From NCBI GenBank assembly GCA_937958475.1, contig CALFXR010000201.1:4886-68885 (forward strand): a stretch of 64,000 bases of DNA, given 5' to 3'. The translations under genes and the position numbers were made by a program. Of this stretch, positions 1 to 8,938 are shown piece after piece. Within the stretch, counting starts at the first letter, position 1, and each line of letters begins with the position of its first letter. The DNA is from an uncultured Mesorhizobium sp. (GTDB lineage Bacteria; Pseudomonadota; Alphaproteobacteria; Rhizobiales; Rhizobiaceae). Below the pieces are notes generated by a model. The model saw only the letters and a list, made by a program, of their open reading frames with translations. It had not been told where the DNA came from and did no database searches.

Positions 1-49
1 CATGTTCCGGCCGTTGCGGCCGGGGCGCCGCGCGGCGTGTTTCGCTCAT
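1..49 (-). CDS. Start of a gene cut by the window edge, possibly a cyclopropane-fatty-acid-synthase-like methyltransferase
   Basis: Only about 16 codons are visible, reading MSETRRAAPRPQRPEH. The ATG overlaps the TGA of the DUF1365 gene as ATGA, so this is the next gene of the same operon and probably translationally coupled. In many proteobacteria the gene after COG2907 and DUF1365 encodes a SAM-dependent cyclopropane-fatty-acyl-phospholipid synthase family protein. That identity is inferred from gene order; the visible residues do not show it. Confidence 0.5.
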   Translation of the reverse strand, partial: MSETRRAAPRPQRPEH

Positions 50-888
50 TCACCGGGTTCGAGCGCGACTGCGTCACGGCAACTCACCGGCTCCGGGGCC
101 GGCGGGCTGCTGCGAAACCGGGCTCCCTTGAGCCACAGTTTCAACGCCTCCCAGTGTATCCCCCCGATAATCTTCCACGTGAGCAGCGGAAACTTCAAGA
201 GGCAAGCGGCCATGGTCGCTGTGTCCAGGCGGCGGGCGGCACCTTGGAACGCGGCCGAAAGCAGCGGCTCGCCCTCTTCGGTCTCGAGAATGCGCAGGCG
301 AACGGTACGTCCGGGCGGCATGATGCGGAAATGATAGCGTGCATCCATGCCGACGAAGGGTGAGACATGGAAGCGCTTCGCCCGGCTTTGGCGCAGGCCG
401 GCCGGACCGAGCTCGCCTTCTTCCACCGGGGCGACATAGGTATGGCGCTGGCCGAACGTGTTGCGTACGGCGTAGATCACGGCGAAAAGCCGCTCGCCCT
501 GCCCGTAGCAGAAAAACACCGATAGCGGATTGAAGACGTAGCCGAGGATGCGCGGGTAGGCGAGGAGAAGGACGCGGCTCGCCGGCGGCAGGCCGGCGAG
601 GCCGAGCAACCGGTCGGCGAAGCCGCGCAAGGTTTCGCCTGGCTCCTCCACATGGTCGCTCTCGTGGAACGAGGCGATGTTTCCCCGGTTCACGGACAGG
701 AGCCGCGACATGCGACCGACCTCCGCGAGCCGATCGACGTCGACGAGGAGCGAATAGACCGAATAGGCGAAGCGGTGGCCGAACGGCTTCAGCCGCGCAT
801 GCATCACGCTGCCCTCGTAGAGGAGGGCGGCCGCCGCGGGCGGCGGGCCGTTCTCCTCCAGTGTGGTGGCGCGATCGCGGAGGGTCAT
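46..888 (-). CDS. DUF1365 family protein
   Basis: A 280-residue protein of the DUF1365 family. The start is set at MTLRDRATTLEENGPP, nine bases after the stop of the flavoprotein gene; longer in-frame starts would lie deep inside that gene. Recognisable family segments are the N-terminal YEGSVMHARLKPFGHRFAY, the central YPRILGYVFNPLSVFFCY and the C-terminal lipid-enzyme-like KFPLLTWKIIGGIHWEALKLW. Biochemical function is not established in general. Members co-occur with COG2907 flavoproteins and cyclopropane synthase-like methyltransferases, and in Rhodobacter sphaeroides this gene set belongs to a singlet-oxygen response linked to modified membrane fatty acids. A role in lipid modification here is inferred from the neighbours. 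Confidence 0.85.
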   Translation of the reverse strand: MTLRDRATTLEENGPPPAAAALLYEGSVMHARLKPFGHRFAYSVYSLLVDVDRLAEVGRMSRLLSVNRGNIASFHESDHVEEPGETLRGFADRLLGLAGLPPASRVLLLAYPRILGYVFNPLSVFFCYGQGERLFAVIYAVRNTFGQRHTYVAPVEEGELGPAGLRQSRAKRFHVSPFVGMDARYHFRIMPPGRTVRLRILETEEGEPLLSAAFQGAARRLDTATMAACLLKFPLLTWKIIGGIHWEALKLWLKGARFRSSPPAPEPVSCRDAVALEPGE

Positions 889-896
889 GCTCGCCC

Positions 897-2234
897 CTAC
901 TCCGCTGCGAGGTCGAGGGCCGGCGCCGGTGTCCCCCGCCACGGTACCGTGGCCCCGAGCGCGAGCGCAGCGTCGAGGCCCGAGCGCAGCCCGTCCTCGT
1001 GGAAGCCGTGGCCGGTCCAGGCGCCGGCGAAGGACGTGTTGCGCACGCGCTGGATGTCGTCGAGCCGCGCCCGTGCCGAAAGCGCGGGGCCATCGAACTG
1101 AGGGTGGTCGAATGTCCACTCGCCGAAGACGAGTTCCTCGCGAGGCTCAGTCGTCGGGTTCAGGGAGACGAACAGCGGCCGTTGCGGATCGATGCCCTGC
1201 AGCCGGTTCATCCAGTAGGTGATCGACACTTCCGTCTCGCCGCCGGCCTCGGAGGAGCGCAGGTAGTTCCACGCTGACCACGCGGCCCGCCGGCGCGGCA
1301 TCAGGCGCGGATCGCGATGCAGCACCACGCGGTTCGGGCGGTAGCGGATGGCCGATAGGATCTTCTGCTCGATGGGGGAGGGATCGCCGAGCATTGCCAG
1401 CGCCTGGTCGGTGTGGGCGGCGACGACGACGTGGTCATAGCGCGCGGGATCGCGGTCGCCCGCCCATACGGTCGCACCGAACGCGTCCCGCAGGATCGAT
1501 CGGACCGGCGTAGTCAGCCGCAGGCGGTTTCCGAGCGGCGCCAGCAGCCGGTCGAGATAGTTGCGCGAGCCGCCGCTGACGGTGCGCCAGGCCGGCCGCT
1601 CGTTGTGGATCAGCCGGTGGTTCTCGAAGAAGGTGATGAAGGCGGCCGCGGGGTAGTCCAGCATCTCGGCGCGCGGGGTCGACCAGATCGCCGCGGCCAT
1701 CGGGATCAGGTAGTCGTCGCGGAACGCGGCCGAGAATTTCCGCCGGGCCAGGTATTCGCCGATCGTGGCATGGCCGATATAGCCGCAATCGCGGTCGGCG
1801 GCGCACTGGCGGTTGAAGCGCAGGATCTCGCGCAGCATCCAAAGGAACGTCGGCGACAGTGCGTTGCGCCGGCGGGCGAAGATCGCCCGGTAGCTTTCGC
1901 CGCACCATTCCATCCTGCCACCGTCGAGCGACAGCGAAAACCCCATGGCGCTTTCGTGCGTCGCGACGCCGAGATGGGCGAACAGGGCCGTCAGGTCGGG
2001 ATAGTTGAGCTCGTTATAGACGATGAAGCCGGTGTCCACGGCCAGCGGGACGCCATCGTAGTCGACCTCCACGGTCGCCGTGTGGCCGCCCGGCCTCGCA
2101 TCCGCCTCGTAGAGCGTGACGTCGGCGACATCGCGAAGGGCCCAGGCCGCGGCCGATCCCGCTATTCCCGATCCGATGACCGCTATCTTCTGCCTCCCTG
2201 GATTACCTCCGTGCCTGAACGGAACGATCGTCAT
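897..2234 (-). CDS. NAD(P)/FAD-binding flavoprotein, COG2907 amine-oxidase-like
   Basis: A 445-residue flavoprotein. A Rossmann dinucleotide-binding motif, GSGIAGSAAAW, lies near residues 21-31, followed by the acidic end of the second strand (LYEADARPGG) and the substrate-domain segment VDTGFIVYNELNYP. This is the pattern of COG2907, predicted oxidoreductases related to amine oxidases and phytoene desaturases. The start overlaps the photolyase 3' end by 32 bases and the stop lies 8 bases before the DUF1365 start, so the genes are one transcript. Substrate unknown; an unsaturated or cyclopropane fatty acyl chain is plausible from context. Confidence 0.9.
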   Translation of the reverse strand: MTIVPFRHGGNPGRQKIAVIGSGIAGSAAAWALRDVADVTLYEADARPGGHTATVEVDYDGVPLAVDTGFIVYNELNYPDLTALFAHLGVATHESAMGFSLSLDGGRMEWCGESYRAIFARRRNALSPTFLWMLREILRFNRQCAADRDCGYIGHATIGEYLARRKFSAAFRDDYLIPMAAAIWSTPRAEMLDYPAAAFITFFENHRLIHNERPAWRTVSGGSRNYLDRLLAPLGNRLRLTTPVRSILRDAFGATVWAGDRDPARYDHVVVAAHTDQALAMLGDPSPIEQKILSAIRYRPNRVVLHRDPRLMPRRRAAWSAWNYLRSSEAGGETEVSITYWMNRLQGIDPQRPLFVSLNPTTEPREELVFGEWTFDHPQFDGPALSARARLDDIQRVRNTSFAGAWTGHGFHEDGLRSGLDAALALGATVPWRGTPAPALDLAAE

Positions 2235-3675
2235 GCTTGCCCCTCGCTGCCTCGAACTCCGCGAGCGCGCGCCGACGGGCGCGCTCGTGATCGACGACAG
2301 GTACGGGGTAGGTTTCGCCGAGTTTCACACCTGCGTGAAAAAGCACGCTCGGCGGCGCTTCCCAGGGGCGTTGGACGAAGCGCGGCGGCATCTTCGCCAG
2401 TTCCGGCACCCAGCGGCGCACATAGGCTCCGTCGGGATCGAATTTCTCGCCCTGGAGCATCGGATTGAAGATGCGGAAATAGGGTGCTGCGTCGGCCCCC
2501 GAGCCGGCCACCCACTGCCAGCTGGCCGCGTTGGAGGCGAGGTCGGCATCGACGAGCGTGTCCCAGAACCAGTCCTCGCCGCGCCGCCAGTCGACGAGCA
2601 GGTGTTTTGCCAGGAACGAGGCGACGACCATGCGCACGCGGTTGTGCATCCAGCCGGTGCGCCACAGTTCCCGCATGCCGGCATCGACGATCGGATAGCC
2701 GGTCAGCCCGCGCCGCCAGGCGTCGAGTTCGCGCCCGTCCTCCACCCAGGCGAAGGCGTCGAAGGCCTTGTTGAAGTTCTCGGAGCCGAGGTCGGGATTG
2801 TGGAAGAGCAGATGCCAGGAGAACTCGCGCCAGCCGAGTTCCTGGCGGTATTTCTCCCTGTCGGCGGCCGTACCGGCGGCCGGGTCGCGGTTGAGCGCGG
2901 CGAAAACCTGGAACGGTGTGATCTCGCCATGGGCGAGGTGGGGCGAAAGTCGCGAGGTGGTATCCTCTCCTGGCAGGTCGCGCCGGCTCGCGTACCCTGC
3001 CAGGCCGGTTCCTAGGAAAGCAGCGAGCGCCTGGCGGGCGCCCGCTTCGCCCGGCGTCCAGCGCGGCGCGAACCCCCCGGACCAGTCCGGCGCGGTGGGC
3101 AGCAGTGCCCAGTCTCGCAAAGCCTCGCTCGCCACTGGCGACGCGGGCGGGTGGAGCCGCGCTGGCGCGGCCACCGGCTCGCGCGGCTCGGCCCCGGCGC
3201 AGAACGCCCGCCAGAACGGCGTGAACACCCGGAAGGGGCTGCCGCCCTTGGTCTTCAGCAGCGACGGCTCATGGGCGAGCTGGCCCTCGAAGCTTTGCGC
3301 GTCGAGACCGCGGCCGCGCAGCGTCGCCTTCAGCGCTGCGTCGACGGCGCGTCCGGCCGGATCGTAGCGCCGGTTCCAGAAGACGGCATTCGCGCCGGTT
3401 TCTGCGAGCAGCGCCTCGACGACGTCTCCCATGGCTCCGCGCCTGAGGACCAGCGGGCTGCCGAGGCGCGACAGATCGCGGGAGAGCGCCGTGAGCGAGT
3501 GATGCAGCCACCAGCGCCGCGCTCCGCCCGCGCCCCGCGTCCCCGGCGAGACGTCGTCGAGCACGAAGACCGGCACGACCGGACAACCGCGCGCCGCCGC
3601 CGCGGCCAGCGCGCGGTTGTCGGCGATGCGAAGGTCATGGCGGAAGAGAACGAGGGCCGCGGAATCGGAGCACAT
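2203..3675 (-). CDS. phr: Deoxyribodipyrimidine photolyase (cryptochrome/photolyase family)
   Basis: A 490-residue class I photolyase that uses light and FAD to reverse pyrimidine dimers. The start MCSDSAALVLFRHDLRIADN was chosen because the family begins with this strand and helix; about 83 further in-frame codons upstream are arginine-rich and not family-like. The N-terminal antenna-binding domain covers roughly residues 1-130. The C-terminal FAD domain has the family signatures WREFSWHLLFHNPDL, TGYPIVDAGMRELWRTGWMH, NRVRMVVASFLAKHLLVDWR and SWQWVAGSGADAAPYFRIFN. It is the first gene of the minus-strand operon. Linkage to the lipid genes suggests joint induction by light or singlet oxygen, but no clear promoter was identified. 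Confidence 0.95.
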   Translation of the reverse strand: MCSDSAALVLFRHDLRIADNRALAAAAARGCPVVPVFVLDDVSPGTRGAGGARRWWLHHSLTALSRDLSRLGSPLVLRRGAMGDVVEALLAETGANAVFWNRRYDPAGRAVDAALKATLRGRGLDAQSFEGQLAHEPSLLKTKGGSPFRVFTPFWRAFCAGAEPREPVAAPARLHPPASPVASEALRDWALLPTAPDWSGGFAPRWTPGEAGARQALAAFLGTGLAGYASRRDLPGEDTTSRLSPHLAHGEITPFQVFAALNRDPAAGTAADREKYRQELGWREFSWHLLFHNPDLGSENFNKAFDAFAWVEDGRELDAWRRGLTGYPIVDAGMRELWRTGWMHNRVRMVVASFLAKHLLVDWRRGEDWFWDTLVDADLASNAASWQWVAGSGADAAPYFRIFNPMLQGEKFDPDGAYVRRWVPELAKMPPRFVQRPWEAPPSVLFHAGVKLGETYPVPVVDHERARRRALAEFEAARGKHDDRSVQARR

Positions 3676-3940
3676 GCGGCAGAAGATGGGGCAGAGCGGG
3701 AGCCGCGGCAACGGGAGGGTGCCGCTGGGTCGAGGCGACATCGGGACGCTGCGCGGACGAAAGCGGACCGGCACCCGGTGCATCCCCGGTCCGCGCGTGC
3801 AACTCCGTGACCTGTGACGCGGCGATCGTGGCTTGAACCGGGAGGAGGCTCGCTCTATGCCTGACGGTCGACAGGCAAATTGACCGTTTGGCCGGGACCG
3901 TGGTGCACGGGGCTGAAGCAACACCCTGAGAAGAAACGTG

Positions 3941-4549
3941 ATGGCTCTTGCGTTCGATCAGCTTCCGCAAGGTCTGCAATTGGTGCGCATCGCGCCAGAA
4001 CATGCCGATTGGGTGGTGCGCTGGAGGATGCAGCCGGAAAACCGGACCAGGTTCCTGAGCGACGTCGAGATGACACGCGCGAGCCAGTTGGCTTGGACCG
4101 AACGGTCCAGGAGGGATCCGGCGGATTTGACCTTGGTCGCGCTGCGCGCCGGCGTTCCAGTTGGAATGGTCGCGCTTTACGACATTGCCGACGGCCGCGC
4201 CGAATACGGGCGAATCCTGGTCGACGATGCGTGCCGGCGCCAATGCATCGGTCTCTCGATCAGCGGTTGCATCGTCGCCTACGGCTTCGCCGTGCTGAAG
4301 CTCGGGAGTATCTACGCGAATTGCCAGGCGCGGAACACAGCGATTCTCGGCCTTCTCGATCAGTTGGGCTTCGTCCGGATCGGCACATGGCGTCACGCAC
4401 CGTCCGGTCAGGACGTCGTGAAACTGGAAATCGTTCGCGCCGCCTGGTCGGAATCGGCCGCGTGCAGGGTTTTTGATCGCCTCTTTCCCGTTGTCGTGCA
4501 ACTGGAATGCGCGGCAGGGATAAAGGTTGGGGCGGCCTCGTCGGCATGA
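3941..4549 (+). CDS. GNAT family N-acetyltransferase, probably for a nucleotide sugar
   Basis: A 202-residue GNAT-fold protein. The start is ATG 3941 after an AGAAG ribosome-binding site; a GTG one codon upstream is possible. Family features are an N-terminal strand and helix (RIAPEHADWVVRWRMQPENR), a central acetyl-CoA-binding part (GRAEYGRILVDDACRRQCIG) and the late ARNTAILGLLDQLGFVRIGTW segment typical of RimJ- and PseH-like enzymes. The stop overlaps the ATG of the aminotransferase (ATGA), so the two are coupled. Together they suggest amination and then N-acetylation of a UDP- or dTDP-sugar. Substrate not determined. Confidence 0.8.
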   Translation: MALAFDQLPQGLQLVRIAPEHADWVVRWRMQPENRTRFLSDVEMTRASQLAWTERSRRDPADLTLVALRAGVPVGMVALYDIADGRAEYGRILVDDACRRQCIGLSISGCIVAYGFAVLKLGSIYANCQARNTAILGLLDQLGFVRIGTWRHAPSGQDVVKLEIVRAAWSESAACRVFDRLFPVVVQLECAAGIKVGAASSA

Positions 4550-5712
4550 AAGACATACACCTCTTCGTACCGACCTTCGACGTCGAAGCCTGCCTCGCGG
4601 CGGTGCGACGTTGCCTGGAGAAGGGCTGGACCGGTCTGGGCGACCAGACCGTGGCTTTCGAGGAAGCATTCTGCGCGACGACGGGGCATTCCCATGCGCA
4701 TTTCCTGAACTCGGCCACGGCAGGCCTCCATCTCGCGGTGAAGATCCTCAAGGAAAGCAACGGCTGGCGCGACGGCGACGAGATCATCACGACACCGATC
4801 ACCTTCGTGTCGACGAACCACGCCATCCTCTACGAGGGACTGACGCCCGTCTTCGCCGACACGGATCGGTACATGACGCTGGACCCCGCCTCCGTCATGG
4901 AGCGCATCGGCCCGCGCACCCGCGCAGTGATGTTCGTCGGTCTCGGAGGAAACACCGGTTCCTGGCCGGAGATCCTGCGATTGTGCCGGGAGCGCGGGCT
5001 AGCCGTGATCCTGGATGCCGCACACATGGCGGGGACACGCCTGGACGGCGTCTGCCCGGGGCTTGCTGCCGACGCGGCGGTCTATTCGTTCCAGGCCGTC
5101 AAGAACCTGCCGACCGCCGACGCGGGCATGGTCTGCTTCGCCGAAGCCCGGCATGACGCGACCGCGCGGAAACTGTCGTGGCTGGGCATCGACAAGGACA
5201 CGTTTACCCGAACCGTGGCGGACGGACGCTACAAGTGGCAGTACGAGGTCGAGGCGGTCGGCTACAAGTATCACGGCAATTCGATCATGGCGGCCATCGG
5301 CCTTACGCAGCTCGAGACGCTCGAAGAGGGCAATGCTCATCGCCGCGGTCTTTGTGACCTCTACGAGTCCCGGCTCGCGGGCCGCGCGGGGATCGCGATC
5401 GTCCCCACGGCGCCGGGCTGTCTGTCGGCGCGTCACCTGTTTCAGGTGCTGGTGGACAACCGCGACGACGTCATGCTGGCGCTCAACGAGCGGCGGATCT
5501 TTCCCGGCGTCCACTATCGCGACAACACCGAATATGCGGTCTACCGCGACGCACACGGCCCGTGCCCGGCGGCGCGGGAAGCGAGCCGCCGGGTCATTTC
5601 GCTGCCGCTGCATCTTCGCCTGTACTCCGGCGATGTCGAGCGGGTCTGCGATGCCCTTTGCGTGGCGGTCGCGTCCGCGCGAGACGTAGACGCACCGCTT
5701 CTCCGGTCATGA
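4546..5712 (+). CDS. DegT/DnrJ/EryC1/StrS family PLP-dependent sugar aminotransferase
   Basis: A 388-residue PLP enzyme. The start MKDIHLFVPTFD is used because it overlaps the upstream stop as ATGA. Family marks are the N-terminal NSATAGLHLAVKIL, the cofactor region VILDAAHMAGTRLDG, and the Schiff-base lysine at about residue 186 in YSFQAVKNLPTADAGMV. In the best-known members the lysine motif is SFHxxKN and is followed by a glycine-rich EGG; here the following residues are PTADAG, a mild divergence. The expected reaction is transamination of a keto-sugar nucleotide for capsule, O-antigen or a protein glycan. It couples to the glycosyltransferase gene by another ATGA overlap. Confidence 0.9.
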   Translation: MKDIHLFVPTFDVEACLAAVRRCLEKGWTGLGDQTVAFEEAFCATTGHSHAHFLNSATAGLHLAVKILKESNGWRDGDEIITTPITFVSTNHAILYEGLTPVFADTDRYMTLDPASVMERIGPRTRAVMFVGLGGNTGSWPEILRLCRERGLAVILDAAHMAGTRLDGVCPGLAADAAVYSFQAVKNLPTADAGMVCFAEARHDATARKLSWLGIDKDTFTRTVADGRYKWQYEVEAVGYKYHGNSIMAAIGLTQLETLEEGNAHRRGLCDLYESRLAGRAGIAIVPTAPGCLSARHLFQVLVDNRDDVMLALNERRIFPGVHYRDNTEYAVYRDAHGPCPAAREASRRVISLPLHLRLYSGDVERVCDALCVAVASARDVDAPLLRS

Positions 5713-8465
5713 CGCTCAAGGCATCCCGCGTCCTTGCGGACATAGCCGTCCGACCGCGCCGCTCCACGGCAGACGCGTCGACGTCCATCATCGTCGACTG
5801 CACGGCTTATGCGCCGTCGCGCCTGGCGGCCCTCCTGGCTTCGCTGGCTGGCGATCCGCGACCGGAAATGGAGATTGTTCTCCTGGATGACGGGCTGGAC
5901 GAGGCGACCTGTCGCATGGCCGACGACGCATTTGCGGCCGACGACCGGGTCGTTTCGATCCGCCTGCCGGCGTTGAGGGCGTCGCCGGCGATGGGGTTCA
6001 ACGCCGGGCTCATGAGTGCGCAGGGAAGCAGCATCCGCTACCGGACCGGCATCGCCGACACGGCGCCGGACGCGGTGTCGGGTCTCGTCGCCGTCGACGG
6101 CCCGGGCCTCGACGGAGTGGCGCACGATCGCGCCTTGCTCGCCGTCGCGGGACTGGCCGATCCGCATTTGCTCGTGCGCCCCGTGTGGGCCGAGGATCTG
6201 CGCGCGCGGCTGCTGCGCGCGGCCGGGCGAAAGGACAACCCGCCGAACCGCCGGGATCCGCTGACCGGCATCGCCCTCGAACGCGACCGGAAGTCCTCTC
6301 TGTACCGCGAATCGATCCGCGCAATCGACATTCTCGACGCGACCTTCCTGCCCGATGCCGATTCGATTCTGCGGTTCCGCCAGGATTGGGTCGCGCCTTT
6401 CGTCGCCCGGCACTGGCCGGACGACCCGGATCTGGTCGACCACCGTGTCGCCGGCCGTCCGATTTCCGTTTTGTTGCGCGGTCGGGTCGGCACGGCGGGC
6501 GCCGAGATTACCTACGGCAATTTCGCGCGGCGCTTCCCGACGTTGTTGCGCCTGCGCCAGTCCGGCATGAATGCGCCGGTGGATGCCGAATCCGGCTGCG
6601 ATATTCTGGTCAACTACTGGTACGGAAAGACAGTATGCGTCGATCTGCACAAGGCGGTCCGTTCGACAGGCCGCCCGGTGCTGTTCGCGATGGACGATAA
6701 TCTGCTCCGCCTAAGCGAGAACCCGTTCTTCGCTCGGGAACCCTGGCTGAGCCAGATCGACGGTGTGAGAGAGCACATTCGCGACGCGGATTCGGTCCTG
6801 GTCTGGTCCGCGCATTCGGTCGCCGACGTCCGCGAACTCAATCCCCGCGTTGCCGTGCTCGACACCAATGTGCCCCGAGCGCGGCTGGCAGTTGCCCCAT
6901 CCGGGCCATCCCCCGACGGCCGCATCCGCTATGCCACGCTTACTCTGAACGTCCACCTGCGCAGACCGTGGTGGGAATCGGCTGTAGGGGAATGGGCTAC
7001 TTTCTTTCGCCGGAACGCCGACCGCGCCCGCCTGGTGCTCTACGGATCGCAGCCCGATCTTCTCGCCATGTATGCGGAATGGTTCGACGGCATCGACTAC
7101 GAGGTGAAGCAGCCGCTGCCCTACCTTCGGTACCTGGAGGCGCTCGAGAAGGAGAAGATCGGTTTCGTCATGGCGCCGATCCTGGAACACACGCAGTTCG
7201 TTCGATCCAAATGCCCGATCAAGCTGCTCGAGGCGACCGCGGCAGGCGCCGTCCTGCTGGCTTCGGACGTCGCGGCCTACGAAGCGGCGACCGACGGCGT
7301 CGATTGCATCAAGGTCGGGGAAGGGCAGGGCGCCTGGACGGCGGCGCTGGCGCGCAGCCTGGCTATGACCGAGCTGGAGCGCCAGGCGATCTGGCGGTCG
7401 GCGCGCGGCCTCGTCGAGCGGTCGTTCACGACCGAATCGCAGTTCCTGCCATTCTTCACGACGCATCACGTGGCGCGCCTTCATGCGTTGCTCCGGGCGC
7501 GCGCCGGCGCCGCCGGGCCTCCAGGCGTTCTCGTAGTGTCACCCGGCGAGCCGGCAGGGCGGCGACTGGCCGCGGCGTGGGCGCGTCTGCTGCGCAGTCG
7601 CGACATCCGGGCCAAGCTGGTCCGCAGTCCTGCGAACGTGACTGAAGCCGTCGCGACTGCCTGCCTGCAGGGCGAGGCGCTGGCCTTTCCGCTCGCTGCC
7701 GTGCTGGCGCCGTCGCCCGACTCGCCCTGGGTGGCGGCGGCGCGGCGTGCCGGGATGGCCTGCGCGGCGCTGGCGGACCTGTCCGATGTGTGGCCATCGC
7801 GGCCGGCGCCGGCCCGCGATCGCCAGCCGAACGTACTGCTGACGTCCAGCTCCCGGGTGACCGGGTTGGCCAGGGAGGCCGGATGGCGGGCTGTCCGGCG
7901 CGTCGGGCTTCCCCTGCACCTTCGCGACGGTCCCGCCGAGGGGCCAAACGCACCCGCCGCGCCGGTGCGGGCCGCGCTGGTCGTGGCGGACGACGCTCCG
8001 CCGGAACTGGCCGACCGGATCTGCGCGCTGCTGTCGGAGCAGAGCGGACGTGCCGCCCTGGTCGCCGATACCGGGCGGGCGGAGCTCGTCGTCGTCGCCG
8101 GCAATGGCACGGCAGTGGTCGATGCCGTCCTTTCCGCGATGGCGGCCGGGAGACTGGTCGTCGCTGCCGATTCGGCCGATGCGGACGAATTGCTGGTGCA
8201 TCGCGTCAGCGGCTGGACAACGGCGGCGGGCGAGCCCCTGGGCGATCTCCTCGCCGAAGCCTTCCATGCGCTCCGTTCCGGCGCGGCGGCGATCCGGCGC
8301 GCCGCCGCAGCGAGCGCGACGGCCCGCTCGTTGCCCGACGCGGTATTGCACGACCTGGTCTGCGCCTTGTGCGAGAGTATCGGACCGGAGGACGCGCAAG
8401 ACCCAGACGCGCTTCACGCCGTGCCGACGCAGACCGATGACGCCGACGGGCCCAGCCGGAATTGA
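5709..8465 (+). CDS. Large multi-domain glycosyltransferase
   Basis: A 918-residue protein; the start MTLKASRVLADIAV overlaps the upstream stop as ATGA. Three parts are visible. Residues about 18-125 resemble a GT2-type GT-A domain (SIIVDCTAY, EIVLLDDGLDE, MGFNAGLMSAQG), but the position where a DXD metal motif is expected reads IRYRTGIADTAPDAV, so this domain looks degenerate. Residues about 290-600 resemble a GT-B glycosyltransferase, with a receptor-like segment VLFAMDDNLLRLSENP and a donor-binding region ending SKCPIKLLEATAAGAVLLASD. Residues about 600-890 look like a second, weaker GT-B-like half. No membrane segment is seen. Probable role: transfer of the amino-sugar made by the two upstream enzymes. 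Confidence 0.75.
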   Translation: MTLKASRVLADIAVRPRRSTADASTSIIVDCTAYAPSRLAALLASLAGDPRPEMEIVLLDDGLDEATCRMADDAFAADDRVVSIRLPALRASPAMGFNAGLMSAQGSSIRYRTGIADTAPDAVSGLVAVDGPGLDGVAHDRALLAVAGLADPHLLVRPVWAEDLRARLLRAAGRKDNPPNRRDPLTGIALERDRKSSLYRESIRAIDILDATFLPDADSILRFRQDWVAPFVARHWPDDPDLVDHRVAGRPISVLLRGRVGTAGAEITYGNFARRFPTLLRLRQSGMNAPVDAESGCDILVNYWYGKTVCVDLHKAVRSTGRPVLFAMDDNLLRLSENPFFAREPWLSQIDGVREHIRDADSVLVWSAHSVADVRELNPRVAVLDTNVPRARLAVAPSGPSPDGRIRYATLTLNVHLRRPWWESAVGEWATFFRRNADRARLVLYGSQPDLLAMYAEWFDGIDYEVKQPLPYLRYLEALEKEKIGFVMAPILEHTQFVRSKCPIKLLEATAAGAVLLASDVAAYEAATDGVDCIKVGEGQGAWTAALARSLAMTELERQAIWRSARGLVERSFTTESQFLPFFTTHHVARLHALLRARAGAAGPPGVLVVSPGEPAGRRLAAAWARLLRSRDIRAKLVRSPANVTEAVATACLQGEALAFPLAAVLAPSPDSPWVAAARRAGMACAALADLSDVWPSRPAPARDRQPNVLLTSSSRVTGLAREAGWRAVRRVGLPLHLRDGPAEGPNAPAAPVRAALVVADDAPPELADRICALLSEQSGRAALVADTGRAELVVVAGNGTAVVDAVLSAMAAGRLVVAADSADADELLVHRVSGWTTAAGEPLGDLLAEAFHALRSGAAAIRRAAAASATARSLPDAVLHDLVCALCESIGPEDAQDPDALHAVPTQTDDADGPSRN

Positions 8466-8714
8466 CCGGGCGTAATGAGCGCTCGTGAAAACGTTGCAGA
8501 TTGCGGTCGGTGCATGAGATCCACGCTGCCGGCGATGGCCGCCTGACGTTCAACCGGCGACGACTGGGGTCTCGGTGATCTCCGTCACACCGCAGGGCGC
8601 GGGACGCATCATCCGCGGAGGCACAAGACCTTCGTCGAACGAGGCGCGTGAGAAACGATGGTCACGAAGAAACGGCGCGTGGCAGCAGCCTGATCACCGC
8701 GCATCCGCCATGAA

Positions 8715-8759
8715 TGGCTCCCCGGGCCGGATTCGAACCAGCGACCAACCGGTTAACAG
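8715..8759. repeat. Left attachment site (attL), 3' half of tRNA-Asn
   Basis: This 45-base segment is identical to 28509-28553. It corresponds to the tRNA-Asn 3' portion from the anticodon loop through the CCA end, read on the minus strand. The flanking bases differ on both sides (A/G on the left, A/C on the right), so the repeat is exactly bounded. The tRNA 5' half is absent here, so this copy is not a functional tRNA. The wider stretch 8466-8938 holds no convincing gene: host-side sequence, this repeat, then the integrase arm-site-like repeats. Confidence 0.93.
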
Positions 8760-8892
8760 AGGCTTTCCATCGCTATCCGATGCACCGGCTTGCGACAGCC
8801 TGAAACAGGCGAAAGCCTTACAATGCAAGGTATTGCGCGCTTCAAGTCGGCGCGCATTGTCGCGTGCTGTCTCGACACGACGCGGATAATTG

Positions 8893-8912
8893 TGTAGATC
8901 GTCCTGTAGATC
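8893..8912. promoter_or_regulatory. Putative integrase arm-type sites, left end
   Basis: Two direct copies of TGTAGATC, at 8893-8900 and 8905-8912, spaced 12 bases apart, lie between attL and the integrase start. The same octamer recurs near the right end of the element. Repeated short motifs at both ends of a tyrosine-recombinase element are the usual form of arm-binding sites. They could instead bind the AlpA-like protein as an operator for the int promoter. Confidence 0.5.
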
Positions 8913-8938
8913 ACGTGAACCGGTTGGTCGAGGGACGC

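Noticed and set aside
3676..3940. Possible heat-shock or RpoE promoter before the photolyase
   Set aside because: A CCCATCT-like element is present near 3690, but no convincing matching -35 could be found.
8658..8693. A tiny plus-strand frame reading MVTKKRRVAAA
   Set aside because: Only 11 codons with no ribosome-binding site; not supportable as a gene.
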